50,853 nucleotides of DNA from Saprospiraceae bacterium (lineage in GTDB: Bacteria; Bacteroidota; Bacteroidia; Chitinophagales; Saprospiraceae), in NCBI GenBank assembly GCA_024103005.1, contig JAGFJA010000044.1, positions 1 to 50,853 on the forward strand, in the 5' to 3' direction. This document shows, one piece after another, positions 15,248 through 24,100 of the stretch. The position numbers were made by a program, and so were the translations under genes. Within the stretch, counting starts at the first letter, position 1. Each line of letters starts with the position of its first letter. The notes below the pieces were generated by a model. That model was given only the letters and a program-made list of their open reading frames with translations. It did not search any database and had not been told where the DNA came from.

Positions 15248-16585
15248 CTATCTTACGTCTCCGATGTAAGTCGTCACATTCAGGCGACGCAACTCATCCT
15301 TGATCTGTTCGCTGACATCCAACTCATCTACGAAGTGTGCCAAATCTTCACGGCTGATGGCCGTCTTGCCCCGGGTCAGTGATTTGAGTACCTCATACGC
15401 TCCTTCATAGTGCTCCCTGCGCAGGATAGTCTGTATCGCCTCCGCCAGGACAATACTGTTATTTTCAAGTTCTTCTCTGATCCTGTTTTCATTGACGATA
15501 AGCTTGGACCAGCCCTTCTGAATACTCTTCAATGCCAGTAAGGTATGTGCATAAGGTACTCCGATATTACGCAAAACGGTACTATCCGTCAGATCCCGCT
15601 GCAACCGGCTGACAGGCAACTTACCCGCAAGAAAATTATAAAGCGCATTGGCAAGACCAAGATTACCTTCCGCATTTTCAAAGTCTATCGGATTGACTTT
15701 GTGGGGCATAGCTGACGAACCAACTTCATCTTTTTTCATCTTTTGGGTAAAATACTCATAACTGATATACGTCCAGATATCACGACAAAGGTCTGTAAGA
15801 ATTGTATTGATTCTGGTAAGAGCCTGAAAATGCGCAGCCAGCATATCGTAGTGCTCGATCTGTGTCGTCCTGCGTTGCCGCTTCAACCCTATACTATCCA
15901 GGAAGCCATCCGCCCACGCGTGCCAGTCAAACCGACCAAAGGCGACGTGGTGGGCATTCATATTACCTACCGCTCCGCCAAATTTACCCTGCCATGGAAT
16001 ATGCTTCATCAGCATCAGCTGCTCTTCCAGCCTCTCCGAAAAAACGAGCAATTCCTTACCCAAAGTGGTCGGAGATGCCGGCTGCCCATGCGTCCTCGAA
16101 AGCATCGGAATATGAATCAAGGCCTTTCCGGTTGACTCTACCATCTTAACAACTTCAGTCATGGCGGGCAACAACACGTCATTCCACGCATCTTTAATCA
16201 TCAGCGGAAAAGCAGTATTATTTATATCCTGAGATGTCAGTCCGAAATGAACCCATTCCCGGATGGAAGAGAGACCTGCGGCATCCAGCTTTTCCTTGAT
16301 GAAATATTCTACCGACTTGATGTCATGATTGGTCACCGCTTCCAGTTCCTTTATTCGCAGGCTGTCGGCATCGGAAAACTGATCACCGATATTTCTAATA
16401 AACCGGATATCTTCTTCGCTCAGATTAAAACTACCGACGGGGCTGTCCTGTAAAGCCAGCAAATACCTGATCTCAACCCATACCCGGTATCTGAACAGGG
16501 CGTGTTCGGAAAAATATTGACTCAGAGCTTCTGTCTGTTTAAAATACCTACCATCTATCGGTGAGACAGCTTTTAATTGCGACAT
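15248..16585 (-). CDS. purB: Adenylosuccinate lyase
   Basis: Purine biosynthesis enzyme that splits SAICAR to AICAR and adenylosuccinate to AMP, both releasing fumarate. The 445 residues are the length of the E. coli-type enzyme. The fumarase/aspartase signature GSSAMPHKVNPIDFENAEGN is at about 289-308, and the other two conserved blocks are LTSQDINNTA and SRTHGQPASPTTLG. I chose MSQLKAVSPIDGRY (ATG 16585) as start because this is where family proteins begin; 11 extra codons upstream are possible. It lies 46 bases behind ppk1 on the same strand and may be cotranscribed with it. Confidence 0.97.
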   Translation of the reverse strand: MSQLKAVSPIDGRYFKQTEALSQYFSEHALFRYRVWVEIRYLLALQDSPVGSFNLSEEDIRFIRNIGDQFSDADSLRIKELEAVTNHDIKSVEYFIKEKLDAAGLSSIREWVHFGLTSQDINNTAFPLMIKDAWNDVLLPAMTEVVKMVESTGKALIHIPMLSRTHGQPASPTTLGKELLVFSERLEEQLMLMKHIPWQGKFGGAVGNMNAHHVAFGRFDWHAWADGFLDSIGLKRQRRTTQIEHYDMLAAHFQALTRINTILTDLCRDIWTYISYEYFTQKMKKDEVGSSAMPHKVNPIDFENAEGNLGLANALYNFLAGKLPVSRLQRDLTDSTVLRNIGVPYAHTLLALKSIQKGWSKLIVNENRIREELENNSIVLAEAIQTILRREHYEGAYEVLKSLTRGKTAISREDLAHFVDELDVSEQIKDELRRLNVTTYIGDVR

Positions 16586-16631
16586 ATCAAATTTTTTATA
16601 AACTACATTTCTCATCATAAACAGAAATTGC

Positions 16632-18725
16632 TCAATCTTCCTGCTGGAACAACAATTCTTCTCTGCGCTTGATAAAATAATAGGATTCTATCTGTGACCT
16701 GTTGGGAAAGTCTCCATCATTCTTTACATATTCATTGGAATGCTTATACTTCAGTTTGCGTGCCTTGGTATTGTCACCCCATTGTATCATCATCAGCCGG
16801 TGGATATCATTTTTAATATCCGGATTAAATATCGGGAAGGCAGTCTCCACTCTATGGCTGAGATTACGCTCCATCCAGTCAGCTGAAGAAAGGAAGATTC
16901 TTTCCTTGCCTGCATTATGAAAAATAAAGACCCTTGCATGCTCCAGATTGTGATCTACGATGCTGATCCCTTCAATGTTGTCACTGACATGCGGAACGCC
17001 GGGAACAAGCGAACAAATTCCTCTTATGATCATCCTTATTTTAACACCCTGCTGGGAGGCATAATAAAGCAGGTCAATCATCTCCTTATCCTGAAGACTG
17101 TTCATTTTGATAAAAATACTTGCAGGACGCTTATTTTGGGCCTCCTTAATCTCAAAGTTAATCAGTTCCTTAAGTCCGTCTCTCAGATTAAACTGACCGA
17201 CCAGCATGTGTTCAAAGACAGATTTCGGCTTTTTACCCGTCTCAATATAATTGAACACTTTCATAATATCGCCGGTGTACCTCATATCTGCCGTAAAAAG
17301 ACCAAAGTCGGTATAAAGTTTCGCCGTGTCTTCATTGAAGTTACCCGTACCCAAATAACTGTAAAAATTAGGTTTATCATCCTCAATGCGTCTTATCAGG
17401 GCAAGCTTGGCGTGAACCTTAATACCGGGAAGACTGTAATGGACCTTAATGCCTGCCTTTGCAAGCTTCTCGCCCCAGCGCAAATTAGCCTCTTCGTCAA
17501 ATCTCGCCTTTATTTCGATAAACACGGAAACCTGAGTCCCGTTTTCAGCTGCCTCAATGAGATATTCCATTATTTTCGAATCCTCTGCTACCCGATATTG
17601 AATCAGCTTGATGTGTGTCACATCCGGATCACGGGCTGCCAGCTCAAACATCTTTATAACAGTATCATAAGAATTGTAAGGAAAAAAAAGTAAACAATCT
17701 CTCGCTTTTATTTCATCCCAGAAAGTGCTCTCTTCCTCCAATCTTTTAAACCGAACGGCTTCCATCTTTGTCATTACAATATCCTTAATGCCAAAGTCTG
17801 GAAATTTGAAAAAATCTTTCTTATTGTGATACCTGCCTTCCGGGAAAAGATCGATACTTTCAAGCTCAAATACACCTTTTAAATAATTGCGAAGCTTTAC
17901 CGGCATTTTTTCATCATAAACCAACCGTGCAGCAGGACCTACATTCCGCTTATTCAGACTTGCCTTAATCTTAGATGCCAGATCACCGGAATATTCATCA
18001 TCGATATACAATTCGGCATCTCTGGTCAACTTAATGCTGTATGTATCGTGAATCTTGTACCCGGGAAACAACCACGAGATACTATGCCGTACGATATCAT
18101 CAATAAAAATCACGTCATGCTGACCCTGAATACTCGGCGGAAGTTCGATAAAGCGGGGAAGATGGTCTGAAGGAATCTTCACGATGGCATATTGATCAGA
18201 AGTATTGGTACTGCCGTTTAACTGCATGTGGATAGCAAGATAAAGGGCAGAATTGTTAAGAAAAGGTCTTACCCGATCTTCTACCAACAATACAGGCTGC
18301 ACGAAAGGCAACATGTTGTCCCTGAAATAATCCTCAATAAATTCAATCTGGACATCATTGAGATCAAGACGCCTGAGAATATTGATTCCGTGATTCTTAA
18401 GCTCAGGGATTATTTCGTTGAGAAAGGTATGGTTGAGCTCTATCTGCTGCTTATTCACGACTCGGAGAATATCCTTCATTATCTGCTTGGAGTCAAAGTC
18501 CAGCGCCTTTTGCTCTTTTTTCCCCAATCTGATAATATTGCGGTGATGCGCCACCCTGACCCTGTAAAACTCATCTCTGTTGGATGAAAAAATTGCAATA
18601 AACTTAAGACGCTCCATGAGCGGATTGGAAGGGTCCCGCGCCTCCTGCAAGACACGATAATTAAATTCAAGCCAGGAGATATCCCGCTCTATATATGGCA
18701 ACTTCGGTAAATCAGACTTATTCAT
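16632..18725 (-). CDS. ppk1: Polyphosphate kinase 1
   Basis: Membrane-associated enzyme that reversibly polymerises the terminal phosphate of ATP into polyphosphate. The 697 residues contain the N-terminal, head and two PLD-like catalytic domains. The autophosphorylated His is His438 in PGIKVHAKLALI, and the second active-site His is His596 in NLEHARVFIFHN. GTGNFNEDTAKLYTDFGLF and SSADWMERNLSHRVE are also typical. The start MNKSDLPKLPYIERDISWLEF fits the family. A TACCTTTG element 20 bases before the start is the probable promoter. purB follows after 46 bases. Polyphosphate storage would fit an activated-sludge or sediment lifestyle, which is inference. Confidence 0.97.
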   Translation of the reverse strand: MNKSDLPKLPYIERDISWLEFNYRVLQEARDPSNPLMERLKFIAIFSSNRDEFYRVRVAHHRNIIRLGKKEQKALDFDSKQIMKDILRVVNKQQIELNHTFLNEIIPELKNHGINILRRLDLNDVQIEFIEDYFRDNMLPFVQPVLLVEDRVRPFLNNSALYLAIHMQLNGSTNTSDQYAIVKIPSDHLPRFIELPPSIQGQHDVIFIDDIVRHSISWLFPGYKIHDTYSIKLTRDAELYIDDEYSGDLASKIKASLNKRNVGPAARLVYDEKMPVKLRNYLKGVFELESIDLFPEGRYHNKKDFFKFPDFGIKDIVMTKMEAVRFKRLEEESTFWDEIKARDCLLFFPYNSYDTVIKMFELAARDPDVTHIKLIQYRVAEDSKIMEYLIEAAENGTQVSVFIEIKARFDEEANLRWGEKLAKAGIKVHYSLPGIKVHAKLALIRRIEDDKPNFYSYLGTGNFNEDTAKLYTDFGLFTADMRYTGDIMKVFNYIETGKKPKSVFEHMLVGQFNLRDGLKELINFEIKEAQNKRPASIFIKMNSLQDKEMIDLLYYASQQGVKIRMIIRGICSLVPGVPHVSDNIEGISIVDHNLEHARVFIFHNAGKERIFLSSADWMERNLSHRVETAFPIFNPDIKNDIHRLMMIQWGDNTKARKLKYKHSNEYVKNDGDFPNRSQIESYYFIKRREELLFQQED

Positions 18726-18744
18726 ATCTTAAAACGATATGGCA

Positions 18745-18752
18745 CAAAGGTA
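18745..18752 (-). promoter_or_regulatory. -7 element of ppk1
   Basis: TACCTTTG on the minus strand, about 20 bases before the ppk1 ATG. No TTTG at the expected -33 distance. Confidence 0.5.
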
Positions 18753-18831
18753 AATGAAATTCGATACATCTCTATATACTTTCATCAGCGGTTCCTTGCT
18801 TTTTAAGAAAGAATTGTCTATAAAAGTGGAC

Positions 18832-19356
18832 TTATTTTACGTCCAGAGGCAAATATCTCTCCCTGATAATATTGAAATGATGACGCTGGTGGCCGATTAT
18901 GTTGAATCCCATTGCCAAAACCTGCATGCGGTTGTCGCTGAATGCACAATCTGATAGTAGAATTTCCTGATTGAAGGATTGAAACATTGCACAGGTGGCT
19001 AACCGCACAGCCCGCAATTCGCCGAGCAGTTGATCTATCGGAAGTTCATCAGCATTTGAATTGCCCGCCATGAGGTTATGATCCAGGCCCACAGGCACAT
19101 TTCCTTCCCTGCGAACATTTACAAGAGTGCGATAACACCAGATACGCTCCCAGTCACATACATGCTGAATGATTTGGTGAATGGACCATTTTCCTTCGGC
19201 ATAGGTTTGGGTACCTATTCTTTTGAGTTGCTCCATGTCAACCCGGTCTATTTGCCGGATACTTTGTTCAAAGGCCTCAGATAATTCCACGTCGTCGTTT
19301 AAATGGATATAATAAGCGTAATATTCAGGTACTTCTTTTATATCTGATTTTCTCAT
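18832..19356 (-). CDS. DinB-like (YfiT/DinB superfamily) protein
   Basis: 174-residue four-helix-bundle protein of the DinB/YfiT superfamily. The three metal-binding His positions are visible: the first helix end WSIHQIIQHVCDWE and the closing GHQRHHFNIIRERY. Members include thiol transferases (bacillithiol or mycothiol dependent) and proteins of unknown function; none can be assigned here. No signal peptide. It is a single gene between ppk1 (upstream region of the latter on the same strand) and the divergent exporter. Start ATG at 19356. Confidence 0.85.
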   Translation of the reverse strand: MRKSDIKEVPEYYAYYIHLNDDVELSEAFEQSIRQIDRVDMEQLKRIGTQTYAEGKWSIHQIIQHVCDWERIWCYRTLVNVRREGNVPVGLDHNLMAGNSNADELPIDQLLGELRAVRLATCAMFQSFNQEILLSDCAFSDNRMQVLAMGFNIIGHQRHHFNIIRERYLPLDVK

Positions 19357-19559
19357 AAGTCAATTTTTTGTTTAGATTGACAACAGATTAAGGCCGGTAA
19401 AAAGCTATAAATTTATAGAACTGACTCTATATTTCAAAATTCCCGGAAAAGATTGGTCGATCAATTGCAAAAACCAATTAGTTGACTCTTGACCGGAGTG
19501 GCGCAATTTGTTTTTCACCCTTTTATCTTTACTTTTACCTGAAGTCTGTGTGTACTTTG

Positions 19560-19567
19560 TAATTTTG
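19560..19567 (+). promoter_or_regulatory. -7 element of the Bcr/CflA-type gene
   Basis: TAATTTTG fits TAnnTTTG. A transcript from here would start at about 19574, downstream of the earliest possible start codon (19508) and 18 bases before the ATG at 19592, which supports the shorter protein. Confidence 0.4.
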
Positions 19568-19591
19568 CAGGCTTTAATACGTAATGAATGT

Positions 19592-20758
19592 ATGTTTATA
19601 CCCAAAATGCATTTTGTCTTTTACCTGGCTGTACTTAGTATAGCGGGCTTTTTAGCTACGGATATGTATTTGCCTGCTTTTGACATCATGCATACAGACC
19701 TCATGACGACCAGGGGGAATATCGGTGCCAGTCTGAGCATCTTTTTGGGTGGTTTTGCCGTTGGTCAGATAATATGGGGTCGGTTGGCGGACCGGTATGG
19801 AAAGCCGGAAGCCTTGCTGCTGGGTCTGACATTGTTTACATTTTCTTCTGTAATATTGTTTTTTACTCAAAATATTTACCTTTTTCTTGGATGGCGTCTG
19901 GTTCAGGCACTGGGAATATGCTCTGCGGCAGTTTGCTGGCAGGCTCTTGTGATCGACAGTTATCCGGAGGCAGAAACAAAGAAAATTTTTGCTTCGATCA
20001 TGCCACTGGTTGCCTTGTCTCCGGCGCTGTCACCTTTGCTGGGAGTCGTTATTCTGGAGACCTGGTCATGGCGGTATATCTTCCTTGTGCTTGCCGGCGT
20101 GGGAGCAATACTGATGATATATACCCGGACACTATGGGGCAAGTATCCTCGAAAAGCAGAAGTATCGGACAGGGGCGGATTTGGTGCATTTTTCAGGTCG
20201 CGATATTTTATGGGCAATGTGCTGATATACGGCTTTTGTTCGGCGGGATTTTTTGCATGGCTGACCGGAGCACCGTTTTTTTTGAAAACTCTTGGTTACA
20301 GTGAGAGTGAAATAGGGTGGAGCTTTGTTCCCCAGACCATTGCATTTATTGTGGGCGGCTATGGCTATCGGCTTATATCCGGCCGGATAGATGGGAAAAA
20401 GTTAATCCCCTACCTGCTGACCATTTATGCACTCAGTATGTTTAGCCTCTTTTTTATGAGTCTTTTCACTACGCCCGACCTTTTACGGCTACTCATTCCC
20501 TTCAGTGCTATGGCTTTTGCCAACGGAGCCTGTTATCCCATTGTCGTCGCCGAAGCGCTGCGCCCCTTTGCACATCAGTCAGGCCAGGCATCATCCCTCC
20601 AGAATACAATCCAACTTGGCATAAGTTTCCTTGCAAGCGTGGTGGTATCAGCGTTTTCAAAAAATGCGCTGATTGCTACAGGCAGTGTGATGGCAGTTAC
20701 TGCATTACTTGCAGGTTATGGTTATTTGTTGACGAAAACCCCATACAGGCGGGCTTAA
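19592..20758 (+). CDS. MFS exporter of the Bcr/CflA drug-resistance family
   Basis: Inner-membrane proton-coupled exporter with about 12 transmembrane helices in 388 residues. The TDMYLPAF motif after the first helix and the GRLADRYGKPEALLLG loop between helices 2 and 3 are typical of the Bcr/CflA group (bicyclomycin, chloramphenicol or sulfonamide export). The actual substrate is unknown. The frame is open back to 19508, but the ATG at 19592 places the first helix at a normal distance, and a -7 element lies in between. Transcription ends at a terminator at 20865-20893. The neighbours do not help to define the substrate. Confidence 0.88.
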   Translation: MFIPKMHFVFYLAVLSIAGFLATDMYLPAFDIMHTDLMTTRGNIGASLSIFLGGFAVGQIIWGRLADRYGKPEALLLGLTLFTFSSVILFFTQNIYLFLGWRLVQALGICSAAVCWQALVIDSYPEAETKKIFASIMPLVALSPALSPLLGVVILETWSWRYIFLVLAGVGAILMIYTRTLWGKYPRKAEVSDRGGFGAFFRSRYFMGNVLIYGFCSAGFFAWLTGAPFFLKTLGYSESEIGWSFVPQTIAFIVGGYGYRLISGRIDGKKLIPYLLTIYALSMFSLFFMSLFTTPDLLRLLIPFSAMAFANGACYPIVVAEALRPFAHQSGQASSLQNTIQLGISFLASVVVSAFSKNALIATGSVMAVTALLAGYGYLLTKTPYRRA

Positions 20759-20864
20759 AGTCATTTCGTCCCGGATCCGTTAAACATTTGGTTTAGGAAA
20801 AAGGGAGCTGTCTAAAAACTAAAAAAGCAAAATTATTTACAGAATAGGCATATTCCTGTAAAAT

Positions 20865-20893
20865 GCCCTGGTTCAGACGATTCAGGGCTTTTT
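20865..20893 (+). terminator. Rho-independent terminator after the exporter gene
   Basis: Stem GCCCTG/CAGGGC with a 12-base loop, followed by TTTTTG. Located 107 bases behind the exporter stop codon. Confidence 0.75.
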
Positions 20894-20910
20894 GCAAATT
20901 ATATTCCTGT

Positions 20911-20953
20911 GATTATCCTTTAAAATGAATAAGATTATCTTTAAAATGATTAA
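20911..20953. repeat. Tandem 21/22-bp direct repeat upstream of the C25 gene
   Basis: Two adjacent, slightly diverged copies of GATTATCYTTTAAAATGAWTAA (20911-20932 and 20933-20953). It lies about 110 bases before the promoter of the C25 peptidase gene and could be a regulator-binding site; no known operator was recognised. Confidence 0.6.
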
Positions 20954-21060
20954 TTTAGACATGCAAACCAATCATAAAAGGGGCATTCCGGTGCTTTTTA
21001 GTCTATGTTTAAATGAAATCTCATCCGATTTGAACAAAAATCATTTAAGTTGCAGGGAAA

Positions 21061-21092
21061 TTTGTAGAAAATAAATCCAACCATTACCTTTG
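21061..21092 (+). promoter_or_regulatory. Bacteroidota-type promoter of the C25 peptidase gene
   Basis: TTTG (21061-21064), 20 bases, TACCTTTG (21085-21092): an exact match to the -33/-7 consensus TTTG-N19-21-TAnnTTTG. The transcript should start near 21099. This makes the frame start at 21090 impossible and gives a leader of about 40 bases for the ATG at 21141. Confidence 0.8.
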
Positions 21093-21140
21093 CATATCAG
21101 TATGAAATACAACGATATTACAATTTATAAAAATATATAT

Positions 21141-24100
21141 ATGTTTCTGAGATTCGGTTGTGCTTTTCTGTTGTTGTGTTGCTTCTTTCCGGCTATTGCT
21201 CAGATGACGGACAACGGAGTGACAAAGTATGGAAATGAATGGGTAAAAGAAGGCATAGATTACTATAAAATTAAAGTCAGTCACGATGGCTTTTATCGTA
21301 TAGATTACCAGACTTTGCAGAATGCAGGTCTGTCCGGCGACATAACCGGAGGAGCTATTCATTTGTATAAAAATGGCGTAGAATTACCCATCTACGTCAG
21401 TAATTCAGGCATCTGGACCAATGACGACTTTCTGACCTTTCATGGTTATTACAATAAATCTGAAATTGACAAATATGCCTTTCCCAATGGTGTTGACGAC
21501 ATCGTCAATCCAAAAGCCAGCCTATATTCGGACACAGCGGCATATTTCCTGGCATTGGATCCGTCAGGCGCCGGCCTCAGAGTGCAATCCATTGAAAACA
21601 ACCTTACCAATCTACCGGCTCCCGAACTATATATCATTAGAATATCAGAAAGAGACTTTAAGGATATAGCCAATTCAAAAACGGAATATGCAGGTCAGCA
21701 TCCATATATCAAGACTCCCTTTTATTCCGGCAAAGGTATGGTCTCCGGTGATGAGAATGCAACTTACAACCTTGCCTGTCCTAACTTGCTTCCTGATTCA
21801 AAGTTTCCCATTTTCAGATATCGGGGAGTGACCAATGCAGGTAATGTCGGTATCAATCTGGGGCATGACCTGAATTTCAATATGAATGGCCAAGCCATGT
21901 ACCGTGCTTTCTCACCTAGTCCCCGGGTAATGTACGTCAATTTTTCGTACGTTGATTCCAGCAGAGTTATCACTGCCGGCTACAACGAGTATAGTGTTAC
22001 CGGAGGTCACAATCTTGACAAGATTAGGACAGGATATATTGCCATAGAATATCCGGCTGAGACGACTGTGGATGCTTCTCAGACAATGAGATTCTATCTG
22101 GAAGGCAATACTTCTGACCGCTACCTCGAGCTGGCATTCACCGGCAATCCACCTTCTTCACCCTACCTGTCAGATTCATTGGGTAGCTGGAGAATAGCCG
22201 GCGTCGTGGAAGGTAATTTAATTCGGTTTCGTATCCCAGCCTCATCAGTTACTGCGCAGTATATATACCGCCCCGGCGACCTGACAGAAGTGGTAACGAC
22301 ACTTCAAAAAGTAAAAATCAATACATTCAGCGACTTCCGTCATCGATATGTCATCCTGTCTCATTCCTTATTGCTCCGCAATGACAATGGTCCGTCTGCC
22401 GTAGAGCAGTATGCCGACTATCGCCGTTCTACGGCAGGAGGCAGCTATGATGTAGTCGTTGTGGACGTCGCAGACTTATATAATTCATTCGGATATGGGT
22501 TGGATTTTAATCCCATGGCAGTAAAGAATTTTGTTAATTATCTTGGAACAACCGGCTCGACAGACTTCCTTTTTATAATAGGGCGTGGTCGGGACTATAA
22601 AGAATTACGCGGACCGGGCCAGTTGGCCACTGCCATCAGCCGTGGGTATGGCGTGCCTACCTTTGGCGACTTTGGATCGGATAATCTCATGGTCTCCCAA
22701 TCCTTTCATAAGCTGGATATGGTTTTGTCCGTAGGGCGACTTCCGGCAGTCACTCAGGACGAAGTGCTGACCTATCTCAATAAAATACGGGTGAGCGACG
22801 CTGCCTATAATGCACCGGGAGACAATGAATCCAGACAGTGGACCAAGACCATCGTCCAGGTCAATGGGGGCAACATAGGGAAGTCGGATCAGGCTGCCAT
22901 CGCCGATGCTCAAAAAGAAGCTGAAGCATTGATCAAATCCTCTAAAATTGCCGGATATGTCGAAACCTTTGTCAAGGGCAGCAATGAAACCATAGGTAAG
23001 GCATCCGATGACTTTTTTAAATTAGTCAACAGTGGAGTTGCCGTGGTGGATTACTTTGGCCACGGAGCCTTGTCAACACTTGAATACCCCATCGACCTGC
23101 CCTCCAAATACAACAACAGCCCTCGCTTTCCGATCCTGATTATCAAAGGATGTAAGACAGGCAACTGCCAGAGAGATGGCTCTTCATACCCATCCAGGCT
23201 ATTATATGAGGACGCCTACAAAACTACAGGCTACAGAGCTGTGATCGGGAGCATCGCCGACAGTGAACTGTATTCGCTCAGCTCCCTTGCCCGCCAGTTC
23301 TATACCCTATGGGGTGGTGACATGTACGGAAAATCATTCGGAGAATTATTCCGTGCCACCTTCAATTCTGCCGGTCTCAATACCACAGACGAAGGAATCC
23401 AACAATTGTATATAGGCGATCCCGCACTGACCATTCCACCCTTCCCCGGCCCGGATTATACCGTACCTCCCGGTGATGTCAAAACCATACCTGAGTCTAT
23501 TACGTCTGCCGATAATAGATTTACGGTACAGTTTGATATCAAAAACCTGGGAACAACTGCAGATGCTCAGGACACCCTATATTACAAGGTAGTCTATGAA
23601 AATGGAGATAAGAGGACTGTTGCCTCGGATTCGTCTTTTATTGTTAATCCGAAATCAAAAAATACTGTTTATGTTGAGTTTGAAATAGACAAGACCTCTA
23701 CAACAGGCGAAAACACTATCTACATACAACTGGATCCAAACAATAAAATAGAGGAATCTCCCTCACCTGCTGCCGAGTTCAACAACGAATATATCAATAC
23801 TGCAGGAGGTAAAGGCTATCGGTTTTTTATCCAATCTTCCCTCCTCCAGCAAGTCTATCCCTTTAGATTTGCCATCATAGATACCAATAAGGTAACATTA
23901 TCAGGATATAGTACCTCATTACAACCGATCGAACATGAGTTGCATTGGGCTCTGGATACATCAGCTTCTTTTGATTCACCAATTGCTTTGAAATATTCAG
24001 GTATGTATCACTCCGGCCACATTGAATGGTCTCCTAATCTTTTACTCAATGAAAATACTGTATATTATTGGCGATTGTCAAGAGATAGTATTTCACCAAT

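Noticed and set aside
21090-21140. TTG or first ATG as start of the C25 peptidase gene
   Set aside because: TTG 21090 lies inside the -7 promoter box; ATG 21102 would be leaderless and would place 13 polar residues before the signal peptide.
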